A DNA stretch of 64,000 bases, from assembly GCF_039522165.1 (NCBI RefSeq), contig NZ_BAAADE010000002.1:310001-374000 (forward strand), read 5' to 3'. Each line of letters begins with the position of its first letter. Positions within the stretch are counted from its first letter, which is position 1. The notes beneath the pieces are model-generated. The model made no database searches. It saw only the letters and a list, made by a program, of their open reading frames with translations, and was not told where the DNA came from. Below, piece after piece: positions 43,722 through 52,211 of this stretch. The translations under genes were made by a program, and so were the position numbers. The DNA comes from Paenochrobactrum glaciei (lineage in GTDB: Bacteria; Pseudomonadota; Alphaproteobacteria; Rhizobiales; Rhizobiaceae).

Positions 43722-44743
43722 CCAGATTTGCGATAAGTCGTGAGCCGGAAAAAGTGTTTCATGGCGGCGGCATTGATGCAGCAATCGCTCATTTTGGCGG
43801 TGAGTTTTCCGGTTGGCTTGATCTGTCAACCGGCATCAATCCGGAAAGCTTTGTGCTGCCGGAATTGCCGTTGAACCTATGGCATCGTTTGCCGGATGAT
43901 TATGTGCTGCAAGCGGCTTTAAATGCAGCGCGCGGGTTTTATGGTGCTGATGAGCGCGCGCCACTGGTGGCGGCTCCCGGTACGCAGGCGCTTATCCAGA
44001 TTATGCCGCTCTTGGCCGATACCGGCGATATGGCGATTTTAACGCCAACCTATCAGGAATATGCGGCAAGTTTTCAGCGTTCCGGCTGGAATGTCCATTC
44101 TTGTACCGCCATTGAAGATATTCCGGCACATGTTTCGGTTGTTGTGGTGGTTAATCCGAATAATCCGGATGGGCGTTATATTCCGGCAAAACAATTATTG
44201 AACCTGGCAGGTGAGCTTGGCCGTCAGGGGGGCTTTTTGATTGTCGATGAGGCTTTTGCCGATGTGCATGAAGGGGCATCGCTGGTGCCACATGCCATGC
44301 ATGAGCCGTTGATTGTGCTGAAATCTTTTGGCAAGTTTTTTGGTCTTGCCGGTGTGCGTTTGGGCTTTGCATTCTCCAATCCGTCTATCGCAGAAAAGAT
44401 TGCTGCGCGTTTGGGGCCATGGGCCGTTTCAGGCCCTGCATTGGCAATTGCACAGGCCGCGTTCAGCCATGACGGTTTGGATAACTTTCGCCGTCGTATT
44501 GATGAGCGGCGCGAGGGTTTGTCGGCGGTTTTTGCACGGCAAAAGTTGGAAGAAATCGGCGGCACGGCTTTGTTTTCGCTGGTGCAATCTGAAGAAGCCT
44601 ATGCCCTGTGGCAGCATTTGGCCGAGCAGCATATTTGGGTGCGCAAGTTTGATTATGCGCCCAATTGGTTGCGGGTGGGGCTTGCCAAAGATCAGTCTGA
44701 TTTAAAACGTCTGGAAGATGCTCTTTCGACATTTAAAGCTTGA
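43718..44743 (+). CDS. cobC: Threonine-phosphate decarboxylase-like PLP enzyme CobC
   Basis: A 341-residue aminotransferase-fold enzyme. It makes the aminopropanol phosphate arm of cobalamin, either by decarboxylating threonine phosphate or in complex with CobD. Signatures are HGGGIDAAIAHFGG, LDLSTGINPESF, VVNPNNPDG and the PLP Lys near residue 202 in LKSFGKFFGLAGVRLGF. The GTG start overlaps the cobB stop (GTGA). cobD follows after 30 bp. Confidence 0.93.
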   Translation: MTRFAISREPEKVFHGGGIDAAIAHFGGEFSGWLDLSTGINPESFVLPELPLNLWHRLPDDYVLQAALNAARGFYGADERAPLVAAPGTQALIQIMPLLADTGDMAILTPTYQEYAASFQRSGWNVHSCTAIEDIPAHVSVVVVVNPNNPDGRYIPAKQLLNLAGELGRQGGFLIVDEAFADVHEGASLVPHAMHEPLIVLKSFGKFFGLAGVRLGFAFSNPSIAEKIAARLGPWAVSGPALAIAQAAFSHDGLDNFRRRIDERREGLSAVFARQKLEEIGGTALFSLVQSEEAYALWQHLAEQHIWVRKFDYAPNWLRVGLAKDQSDLKRLEDALSTFKA

Positions 44744-44773
44744 AGATTTGATTCAAGGTTTAAGGCTAAGCTT

Positions 44774-45754
44774 ATGGAACTAAAGCTGATTATATTATTT
44801 TTTGCGGTTTTCTTAGACCGTATAATCGGCGATCCGGCTTGGATGTGGGCGCGTGTTCCGCATCCCGTCATGCTGTTTGGTAAGCTGATCAGCTTTTTTG
44901 AAAAGCGCCTTAATCATAAGGGCATATCACCTCAAAGATTACGTCTGCGCGGCACATTTTCTTTTATTTTTCTGATGCTGCTGGTGGGCGCTCTGGCCTT
45001 TGGCGTACAGTTATTTTTGCGTGAAACTGGTCTTGCAGGGGCTGTTGTCGAAGCCCTGATTGTCATGGTTTTTCTGGCGCAAAAAAGTCTGGCTGATCAC
45101 GTACAGGCCGTGGCAACAGGACTTCGTGAAGGTGGCTTGGCGAAAGGGCGCTACGCGGTTTCGATGATTGTCGGGCGTGATCCGGAAGGCTTGGATGAAG
45201 GCGGAGTATCGCGTGCAGCCATTGAAAGTCTGGCGGAAAATGCCTCCGACGGCGTTGTGGCACCAGTCTTTTGGTATCTGGTTTTAGGCTTACCGGGGCT
45301 GCTGGTTTACAAGCTTGTGAATACAGCCGATTCCATGATTGGCCATATGAATGAACGCTATCTTTATTATGGTTGGTTTGCGGCCAGATTTGATGATTTG
45401 GTCAATCTTATCCCTGCGCGGCTCACGGGATTTTTAACGGTTATCGCAGTTTTGGTAACCCGTGGTTTGTCACAGGCGAAAAAATGTTGGCATGTGATGT
45501 GGCGCGATGCTGGTTCGCACCGCTCGCCCAATGCTGGTTGGCCGGAGAGTGCATTTGCGGCTGCCCTTGGTTTGGCGCTGGCAGGGCCACGCCACTATTA
45601 TGGCAAACTGGTTGCAAGCCCGACCCTTAATGAGGGAGGGCGCAGAGAGGCAAATGCGGATGATATTGCCGCGGCAGTAACGCTTTTCTGGCACACAATG
45701 ACGGTGATGGGCATTGCAATCGGTGTTGCAGCGCTTGTTGCGTGGTTGGTTTAA
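44774..45754 (+). CDS. cobD: Adenosylcobinamide-phosphate synthase CobD (CbiB)
   Basis: A 326-residue integral membrane protein that joins the aminopropanol arm to adenosylcobyric acid. It contains FLDRIIGDPAWMWARVPHPVMLFG near the N-terminus, SRAAIESLAENASDGVVAPVFWY, NTADSMIGHMNERYLYYGWFAARFDDLVN and SPNAGWPESAFAAALGLALAG, all CbiB signatures read in pieces. It is the last gene of the cobA-cobB-cobC-cobD run. Its stop codon shares TTAA with the stop of the convergent substrate-binding protein gene. Confidence 0.95.
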   Translation: MELKLIILFFAVFLDRIIGDPAWMWARVPHPVMLFGKLISFFEKRLNHKGISPQRLRLRGTFSFIFLMLLVGALAFGVQLFLRETGLAGAVVEALIVMVFLAQKSLADHVQAVATGLREGGLAKGRYAVSMIVGRDPEGLDEGGVSRAAIESLAENASDGVVAPVFWYLVLGLPGLLVYKLVNTADSMIGHMNERYLYYGWFAARFDDLVNLIPARLTGFLTVIAVLVTRGLSQAKKCWHVMWRDAGSHRSPNAGWPESAFAAALGLALAGPRHYYGKLVASPTLNEGGRREANADDIAAAVTLFWHTMTVMGIAIGVAALVAWLV

Positions 45755-46836
45755 TTTTCAACCGGCGCGAAATTTTGTCCGTTAAAACGATGTAACCGGT
45801 TTGGATTGTCGCTGCGCATGCCGTTTTGGTTAAAGCGAATAGTACCAAGAACGGTTTCAAAGGCAATGGAGGTTAAAATCTCTGCAATCGGGACAAGTTT
45901 TGCTTGTGCCTGTGCAATGGCTTGATCGGCTATTTGCAGCGAGGCAAAACCGGTTGTCAGTGTGGTTTCGACAATTTCGCCTTGCGCGAGCATATCCTGC
46001 TTGAAATTCTGCGCTGATTTCAGATTGTCCGGCGAGAGCGGCGCAACCATATAAGTATCAGTGGAAAGCTTGATATCGGGCGCTGCTGCATTAAAAAGCG
46101 AGCCACCGGCAATAATCAGCAGATAATTGAGTGACTGAGCACTGTGCGCAATCGCTGCTGCATCATCGGCTTGTCCGCCAACAAAGACATGGCTGGCACC
46201 TGCACGGCGCAAACGCGAGACCAGAGCACTTTGATTATCAAGGCCGGGGCGATAGGTGTCGGTAAAGACAGGTTCGAGCTGTTGCTCTTTCAGTGCGTGC
46301 AAGACACCGGCTGCCAGTTCACGCCCTTCAATCGTGCCATCATCAATCACGGCGAAAGCTTCTTGCTTCCAAAGACTGCCAAGGGCTGAGCCAATAGCGG
46401 CAATTTCTTTGTCCATGCCGGTGCTGAGACGGAAAACCGGCGGTGAAACCGGTTTTCTTTTTTCCGTCAATGTGCGTTCCTGCACGCCGCTGCTGAGAAC
46501 GGGAATGTGGTTTTGTTGCAAAAGCGGTAGTGCTGCTTCCAATGCTTCGCTGCATAAAAAGCCTGTAACCAGACTGACATTTTCTTTAATAAAAATATCT
46601 GCGGCTTGTTTTCCGCCTTCAGCCGAGCAAGAATCATCTGCAATGATCAATGAGGCTGTGTTTGAATGAGCTTGCTTGGCGCCTTTGATCAATTGTTCGC
46701 CGAGCATTGAAAAAGAACCGGATAAAGGTGCCGCAACGCCGATTTTATTTTCATCGGCGCGTGCAGGCGCTGCCACATGAAATGTTGCAGACAGAAAACT
46801 CACTATTATCAGGGCTTTTGCAGAGCCGGACATCAT
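45751..46836 (-). CDS. Periplasmic amino-acid-type substrate-binding protein (orphan)
   Basis: A 361-residue exported protein. The signal peptide ends near AAPARA. The mature part begins KIGVAAPLSGSFSMLGEQLIKGA, the LivK-like (Peripla_BP_6) N-terminus, and continues with VTGFLCSEALEAALPLLQQ and FVGGQADDAAAIAHSAQSL. This type binds branched-chain amino acids, amides or related ligands. No ABC permease or ATPase is adjacent, so it is an orphan. It could share a transporter elsewhere or act as a sensor. A role in cobalamin is not supported beyond position. Confidence 0.82.
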   Translation of the reverse strand: MMSGSAKALIIVSFLSATFHVAAPARADENKIGVAAPLSGSFSMLGEQLIKGAKQAHSNTASLIIADDSCSAEGGKQAADIFIKENVSLVTGFLCSEALEAALPLLQQNHIPVLSSGVQERTLTEKRKPVSPPVFRLSTGMDKEIAAIGSALGSLWKQEAFAVIDDGTIEGRELAAGVLHALKEQQLEPVFTDTYRPGLDNQSALVSRLRRAGASHVFVGGQADDAAAIAHSAQSLNYLLIIAGGSLFNAAAPDIKLSTDTYMVAPLSPDNLKSAQNFKQDMLAQGEIVETTLTTGFASLQIADQAIAQAQAKLVPIAEILTSIAFETVLGTIRFNQNGMRSDNPNRLHRFNGQNFAPVEN

Positions 46837-47017
46837 GGTGGAACGATCTTGTTTAAAGCGATTGAAAACTCGAAAATAACATAAATGTGGGTAGCGGTTT
46901 AAGAGGCTTCGTGCAATGCCTCATATAAAATAACAAGAAACATCTTGCTCAATTGGTATGGATTGCCGTATTGAGCGGTGTAAATTGAACGCATATTGAT
47001 ATATTCAGGGTGAAAAC

Positions 47018-47539
47018 GTGCAAAGCGTGAAGGTAACAGGTCTGGAAAGTACCGCAGTCGAACCGCAGGCATATCGCAATGCGATGAGCCATTTTGCCGG
47101 TGCCGTACAATTGGTGACAACAGATGGTGAGGCTGGCAGACGTGGTCTTACCCTGACGGCGTGCTGTTCTGTTTCGGATAATCCGGCAACTGTGCTGGTT
47201 TGTTTGCAGAAGATGCATGAATATAACAAACTGTTCATGGAAAATGGTGTTTTTGCCATCAATACATTGTCAGCCGCCCATCAGAAATTATCGGATGCTT
47301 TTTCAGGCCGTTTTCAGATGTCGCAGGATGAGCGTTTTGATTTGGGTGAATGGCAGACATTGGTAACCGGTGCGCCGGTTTTAACTGATGCGCTGGCTTC
47401 GTTTGATTGCCGTATCACCAGCGTTCAGGATCACTCCACGCATTATGTGGTGTTTGGCGAAGTTGTTGGTGTTTCACAAAAAACCGATGAAGAAGCGCTG
47501 ATTTATCTTAATCGCCGCTATCATACGCTGCCGCTTTAA
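47018..47539 (+). CDS. cobR: Flavin reductase-like protein, probable corrin reductase CobR
   Basis: A 173-residue flavoprotein of the flavin-reductase-like fold (HpaC/RutF type). Signatures are YRNAMSHFAGAVQLVTT, GRRGLTLTACCSVSDNPATVLVCL and FAINTLSAAHQKLSDAFSGR. In Brucella melitensis a member of this family, CobR, reduces cob(II)yrinic acid a,c-diamide so CobO can adenosylate it. The location inside the cob block supports the same role here. The GTG start at 47018 has AGGG about 9 nt upstream. A generic flavin reductase remains possible. Confidence 0.78.
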   Translation: MQSVKVTGLESTAVEPQAYRNAMSHFAGAVQLVTTDGEAGRRGLTLTACCSVSDNPATVLVCLQKMHEYNKLFMENGVFAINTLSAAHQKLSDAFSGRFQMSQDERFDLGEWQTLVTGAPVLTDALASFDCRITSVQDHSTHYVVFGEVVGVSQKTDEEALIYLNRRYHTLPL

Positions 47540-47580
47540 GTAAAAGAGGGTTGCGACATATTTCGGGGGGAGGTCAGGCC

Positions 47581-48459
47581 GTGGCAAGATTTTTAAAACG
47601 CAGCACTTTGCTGGCAGCATTGATCAGTGCCGGTCTGGTGCATACGGCATCTGCCGCAGCTTTACCTGCCTATAAAGATGAGTTTTTCGCTTATCCCGCA
47701 GTGATTTCTTCTAAAGATAACGGCGCTTATCAGGTCATTGATTATGATGAGATGCGCGATATTAATGGCCGTGATGCCATTCCTGAAAAGCGCGTTAAAG
47801 ATGATTATGTCAGCTTGCGTGCGCGTGCCAATCAGCAGGATCTGGTGTTTAAAACCGAGGCCGGCAACGTCAAGGCCATGGCGGCTGGTAAGCTGAAAAA
47901 TGCGTCTTTCATTGTTATTTATTTGCACGGACGTGGTGGTAATCGCCATCAGGGCATGAATGATTTTACCTTTGGTGGTAATTTTAACCGCGTCAAATAT
48001 TTGACAAGCCAGAATGGCGGGCTTTACGTTACGCCGGAATTTAAAGATTTTGCCGATCAGGGCGAAGCACAGATTGCTGCTTTAATTACCGCTCTCAAAT
48101 CACAATCACCATCGGCACAGCTGGTTTTATCCTGTGGTTCGGCAGGTGGTGCCTTGTGCTGGCGCATTGCCGCCAATGAACAGGCTGCTTCGCATTTAAA
48201 CGGTTTGGTACTGCTTGGCTCTTTATGGGATGACGGCTTTTTGAAAACGGCAAGCTTCAAACGTCGTTTGCCGGTTTTCTTAGCGCATGGCAGTCGTGAT
48301 CCGGTTTTTGCCGTTGCTGATATGGAAGCTTTTTATCAAAAGCTGAAAAAATCGGCTGGTAATTATCCGGTGCAATTTCGTCGCTTTGAAAGCGGCAATC
48401 ACGGCACACCGATCCGGATGGCGGACTGGCGTGAAATTTTAAACTGGATTTTGAAATAA
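47581..48459 (+). CDS. Exported alpha/beta hydrolase
   Basis: A 292-residue secreted protein. The signal peptide runs to about VHTASAAA. The hydrolase fold shows FIVIYLHGRGGNRHQG (oxyanion region), the nucleophile motif CGSAGG, HGSRDPVF with the acidic residue, and SGNHGTPIRM with the catalytic His. The substrate is unknown; esterase or peptidase activity is possible. The GTG at 47581 is preceded by GGGGGGAGG, better than an in-frame TTG at 47551. It follows the CobR-like gene by 41 bp. Confidence 0.8.
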   Translation: MARFLKRSTLLAALISAGLVHTASAAALPAYKDEFFAYPAVISSKDNGAYQVIDYDEMRDINGRDAIPEKRVKDDYVSLRARANQQDLVFKTEAGNVKAMAAGKLKNASFIVIYLHGRGGNRHQGMNDFTFGGNFNRVKYLTSQNGGLYVTPEFKDFADQGEAQIAALITALKSQSPSAQLVLSCGSAGGALCWRIAANEQAASHLNGLVLLGSLWDDGFLKTASFKRRLPVFLAHGSRDPVFAVADMEAFYQKLKKSAGNYPVQFRRFESGNHGTPIRMADWREILNWILK

Positions 48460-48587
48460 AGAGGCAATCAGCTGTGCAATTTTGCATTAAATATTGCGCT
48501 GTGACCTTCCTGCCACTCGACAATTCCAGAAAAGCGAATAGTTATTTCAGTTAAATTTTGCCCCCTTCAGTCTATGTGAGGAATGCT

Positions 48588-49088
48588 ATGCTTGGTCGCG
48601 CCCGCACCGGAACCCGCTTTATTATACTGGCGATGATCGCGCCTTTGGTTGCAGCTTGTACAACAACAACCGCACCTAAAGGAACGACAGGCGCGACACA
48701 GCCTAAGGCCCAGATGCCGATTTCCGGTTCAGCTTCTTCATCCGGCTTTTTTGCCCCTGTGACCAAATATGTTGAGCCATCACTGGCTGATCCTTGCATC
48801 ACTGCTGCAGCCAATAAATATTTCCTGCCTGAAAAAGTAATCTCGGCAGTTGATTCACGCTCCGGTGCTGCTGGCGGAACTGATGTAATTTTGAAAGTAG
48901 ACTTACGTAGCGCTGTTTGCTCGGTCACCGCAAAAGGCACCGTTCGCTCTGTTGTTGATACAACACCAATGAGTGCTGATCAGGCTGCCGCTAATGCTGC
49001 AGCCGCTGCGGCTGCTGCCAATAAGGCGCCTGCTAAGAAGGCTGAAGTTGTAAAAGCTTCGGCTAAAGGTAAGGCAAAAGCCAAATAA
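48588..49088 (+). CDS. Lipoprotein, unknown
   Basis: A 166-residue lipoprotein. The signal sequence ends in LVAAC (lipobox Cys near residue 24). A Thr/Ala-rich linker follows, then a small domain with DPCITAAANKYFLPEKVISAVDSRSG and LRSAVCSVTAKGTVRSV that contains two cysteines, and an Ala/Lys-rich disordered tail. GAGGAA precedes the ATG at 48588. The tail could interact with cell-wall or anionic polymers. I recognise no named family. A terminator follows. Confidence 0.68.
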   Translation: MLGRARTGTRFIILAMIAPLVAACTTTTAPKGTTGATQPKAQMPISGSASSSGFFAPVTKYVEPSLADPCITAAANKYFLPEKVISAVDSRSGAAGGTDVILKVDLRSAVCSVTAKGTVRSVVDTTPMSADQAAANAAAAAAAANKAPAKKAEVVKASAKGKAKAK

Positions 49089-49106
49089 GATATATTTCCA
49101 TTACAA

Positions 49107-49132
49107 AAAGGCAGGGATTTCCCTGCCTTTTT
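49107..49132. terminator. Bidirectional terminator between the lipoprotein and cobJ
   Basis: AAAGGCAGGGA pairs with TCCCTGCCTTT around a 2-nt gap, with A residues before and T residues after. It can end both the lipoprotein transcript and the convergent cobG-cobJ transcript. Confidence 0.9.
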
Positions 49133-49144
49133 TATATCTGCAAT

Positions 49145-50848
49145 TTACTTGAAGTCTTGAGGGCGATGTTCGTCGCCATACCAGCGCGGCGTATAGGTCC
49201 ATTTTTGCCCCATGGCGCGGTCAAATGTCCGTGTCAGACTGGAGCCGACCAGCACAACCGTGCGCATATCCACCATGTCGGAATGTAATTCACTAAGAGT
49301 GATATGGCGTAAGCTTTCCGCAGGGCGGCCGATATCGCGTGCCAATATGACTGGTGTTTCCGGCGCCCGCAGCTGGCGTAATTTTTCAATTGCTTGACCT
49401 AATTGATGCGGGCGTGCCTTGGAAACCGGATTGTAAAACGCCATCACCATATCGGCTAAAGCGGCATGGTGGATGCGGTTTTCAATCACGCTCCACGGCT
49501 TTAAGTTATCCGAGAGCGAAATGATGCAGAAATCATGCCCCAATGGTGCGCCGGCCTTGGCCGCTGCCGACATGGCAGCAGAAATGCCGGGCTGAATGAC
49601 CAGATCAACCGCGTGCCAGCTTGGATTGTCGCTTTGGTCAAGCGCTTCCATCACAGCTGTCGCCATGGCAAAAACGCCCGGATCGCCGGAAGAGACCATC
49701 ACCACAGAACGCCCTGATGCCGCGAGTTCAAAAGCATGACGGGCACGTTGCATTTCTTCGCGATTGTCGGTTGCATAAATGCGCTGGTCGTCGCGCAAGG
49801 TTCCGGCCATTTTAATGTAGGTTTCATAGCCAAGTAAATCTTGCGCTTGGGCAAGCTCTGCTAAAACCGCAGGTGTGGTGAATTGCTTGTTGCCGGGCCC
49901 TAAGCCAATGACGCTGAGACGACCGCGCGGACGACCGCACAAGACAATATCTTGCGGTGTGTCGGCGATTGCGATTGTCACTTGGCTTTCTTCAATCAGT
50001 CTTACAGGTTCATCGACACTTAGCGGGGTAAGCGCACCGTCTGTTTCGACAAAGCGTAATGGCAAACCGGATTGTGCGGCAAAGCGACGAATATCGTCAT
50101 TGTTGCAATCATGTTCATGGGCAAGGATCAGCGCTAATGAGGCTGAAGCCAATCCGGCATTTGTTAAGATTTTCGCTACATGGTCATGTAAATTCGCACA
50201 TGGTTTTTCAATGCCAATGACGATAGTGCGCGGGTGATAAACCAGCTCATTGTCGCTTGGGCTTGTGATTTCCGCTGTGACACGGATTGTTAAATCGCCA
50301 TCATCGTGGAGCGGTAATTTAGAGCGTCTGATCCATTGTGACTGACCGACCAGCCGTAAAGCTGCACCTGCCAGTAAATCAGAGGTGAATGTTTTGGCCA
50401 TTTCAGGATTGGCTAAAACCATATCAACGGGCGGATGCAACAGGTTGATGCCAAAGCGCAATTCGCCGCTGGTAGTAATGGCGGGTTTTACATTAAAGGC
50501 CTTGGCAATGGTTTTTGCCATATCGTTGACGCCGGTCAGGCCGCCAAGTAGCGGCACAACTGCACTGCCATCTTCGGCTATGCTTAAAACCGGCGGCTCG
50601 GCCTGTTTGTTGCTGAGCAGGGGCGCAAGTGCGCGAATGATGATGCCGCTGGCGCATAAAACGATCAACGGTCGGCCTTCCTGATAAAGTGCGCGTAATG
50701 TATCGCCAAAATGCGGATAGGCTTTGTCAGCCCCTTGAACGCGGCCTTCAAGCCCCCAGATTTCTGCGCCTTGATAAAGGTCTTTAATGGTTTTGGCGGT
50801 TTCTAAGCTTGCCTGACCCAAAATTAAAATGGCGGGCGCGCTGGTCAT
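49145..50848 (-). CDS. cobJ: CbiG-CobJ fusion: CbiG-like domain plus precorrin-3B C17-methyltransferase
   Basis: A 567-residue two-part protein. Residues 1-310 resemble CbiG: VLCASGIIIRALAPLL, EDGSAVVPLLGGLTGVNDMAK and a degenerate CbiG C-terminal-like segment near VIGIEKPCANLHDHV. Residues 320-567 are a tetrapyrrole methylase of the CobJ type: LSVIGLGPGNKQFTTPAVLAEL, VVMVSSGDPGVFAMATAVMEAL and VMAFYNPVSKARPHQL. CobJ methylates C17 and contracts the ring of precorrin-3B. The CbiG domain opens a lactone in the anaerobic pathway; its role here is unclear. The start at 50848 overlaps the cobI stop by ATGA; 50860 is an alternative. Confidence 0.92.
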   Translation of the reverse strand: MTSAPAILILGQASLETAKTIKDLYQGAEIWGLEGRVQGADKAYPHFGDTLRALYQEGRPLIVLCASGIIIRALAPLLSNKQAEPPVLSIAEDGSAVVPLLGGLTGVNDMAKTIAKAFNVKPAITTSGELRFGINLLHPPVDMVLANPEMAKTFTSDLLAGAALRLVGQSQWIRRSKLPLHDDGDLTIRVTAEITSPSDNELVYHPRTIVIGIEKPCANLHDHVAKILTNAGLASASLALILAHEHDCNNDDIRRFAAQSGLPLRFVETDGALTPLSVDEPVRLIEESQVTIAIADTPQDIVLCGRPRGRLSVIGLGPGNKQFTTPAVLAELAQAQDLLGYETYIKMAGTLRDDQRIYATDNREEMQRARHAFELAASGRSVVMVSSGDPGVFAMATAVMEALDQSDNPSWHAVDLVIQPGISAAMSAAAKAGAPLGHDFCIISLSDNLKPWSVIENRIHHAALADMVMAFYNPVSKARPHQLGQAIEKLRQLRAPETPVILARDIGRPAESLRHITLSELHSDMVDMRTVVLVGSSLTRTFDRAMGQKWTYTPRWYGDEHRPQDFK

Positions 50849-51585
50849 AGGCCGTTCCATTTTTCACCCGGTACAAGGATCAGCGAGAAATACGGACATT
50901 CATCGGCATTGACTTCATCAAGCGGGATAATGCGCTGATTTTGCATGGTGGCGCGCTCAATATAGAGTGCACGTTCCAGCAAGCCTTCCTCACGCAAAAC
51001 ATCACGTACTTTGGCAAGGTTTTTACCCAGTTTCATGATGGCGCAGGCATCTGTGGCACGGATTTTTTCGCGCAATTCTTCATGGCTCATCACGCCGGAG
51101 AGAATGCTCAAAACCTGATTGCGGTAGCATAAAGGTGCACCAAGCACGGCCGATGCACCCAGCACCGAGCATACACCCGGCACAACATGGGTTTCAAAGC
51201 GCTGTGCCAAACGGTCATGAATATACATGAACGAGCCGTAGAAAAACGGATCACCTTCAGCAATCACCGCAACATCCTGACCCGCATCCAGATGCGCGGC
51301 CAATTGATCGGTGATTTCGGTATAAAAATCACTGACAATCTGCTCGTAATTCATATGGTCGGGCAGTTTTTCGGTGGTGACGGGATAAACCAACGGAATG
51401 AGGGTCTGCTCAGGCGATAAAAACTCTTCGACGATGCTTAAAGCATTGCCTTTTTTGCCTTTAGCCGCGTGATAGGCAACAACCGGCGAGGCTTTCAACA
51501 GGCGCAATGCTTTGAGCGTCATCAGTTCCGGATCACCGGGGCCAACGCCTAAACCATAGAGTTTACCCTTGGGAGAGGTATTCAT
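50845..51585 (-). CDS. cobI: Precorrin-2 C20-methyltransferase CobI
   Basis: A 246-residue tetrapyrrole methylase that converts precorrin-2 to precorrin-3A. It begins KLYGLGVGPGDPELMTLKALRLL and contains VAVIAEGDPFFYGSFMYI and VVPGVCSVLGASAVLGAPL, with the YPVTTEKL insert typical of CobI/CbiL. Its start overlaps the cobH stop by 1 bp (TAATG), and its stop overlaps the cobJ start, so the genes are translationally coupled. Confidence 0.95.
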   Translation of the reverse strand: MNTSPKGKLYGLGVGPGDPELMTLKALRLLKASPVVAYHAAKGKKGNALSIVEEFLSPEQTLIPLVYPVTTEKLPDHMNYEQIVSDFYTEITDQLAAHLDAGQDVAVIAEGDPFFYGSFMYIHDRLAQRFETHVVPGVCSVLGASAVLGAPLCYRNQVLSILSGVMSHEELREKIRATDACAIMKLGKNLAKVRDVLREEGLLERALYIERATMQNQRIIPLDEVNADECPYFSLILVPGEKWNGL

Positions 51586-52211
51586 TATTCCTTCTCCGAA
51601 GCAAGGGCATTGATAGCGGCTGCGGCCATGGCACTGCCGCCACGACGACCGCGCACAATCACAAAAGGCACGCCGCGGCTATTAGCGGCCAGTTCATCTT
51701 TCGATTCAACCGCGCCGACAAAACCAACAGGCATACCAATGATGAGTGCAGGTTTTGGCGCGCCCTGATCAATCATTTCCAACAGGCGGAAAAGGGCGGT
51801 CGGTGCATTGCCGATGGAAACGACACTGCCTTCCAGATGCGGCAGCCATAATTCAAGCGCTGCGGCGGAGCGTGTATTGCCAAGTTTTTTGGCCAGTTCC
51901 GGCACAGAAGGGTCGTTAAGGGTACAGATGACCTGATTGTTAGCAGGCAATCTTGCGCGCGTCACACCTTCGGCAACCATGCGTGCGTCACAAATAATCG
52001 GTGCGCCGTTCAGCAATGCATCACGTCCGGATTTACCTGCACCGTCTGAAAATACCAGATCGTCAATCACATCAACCATGCCGGAAGCATGAGCTACGCG
52101 CACAGCGAGCTTTTCCATGTCAGCCGGAATGTTGGCCAGATTGGCTTCAGAGCGAATGATGGCGAAAGAGCGATCATAAATCGCCTGTCCGTCACGGATA
52201 TAATCAGACAT
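51585..52211 (-). CDS. cobH: Precorrin-8X methylmutase CobH
   Basis: A 208-residue enzyme that moves a methyl group from C11 to C12 in precorrin-8X, giving hydrogenobyrinic acid. Signatures are SDYIRDGQAIYDRSFAIIR at the start, RVAHASGMVDV, GAPIICDARMVAEGVTR, and PALIIGMPVGFVGAVESKD with VRGRRGGSAMAAAAINAL at the end. The ATG at 52211 matches the family start and overlaps the cobG end by 8 bp; an in-frame extension to 52265 lies inside cobG and is rejected. Confidence 0.95.
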   Translation of the reverse strand: MSDYIRDGQAIYDRSFAIIRSEANLANIPADMEKLAVRVAHASGMVDVIDDLVFSDGAGKSGRDALLNGAPIICDARMVAEGVTRARLPANNQVICTLNDPSVPELAKKLGNTRSAAALELWLPHLEGSVVSIGNAPTALFRLLEMIDQGAPKPALIIGMPVGFVGAVESKDELAANSRGVPFVIVRGRRGGSAMAAAAINALASEKE

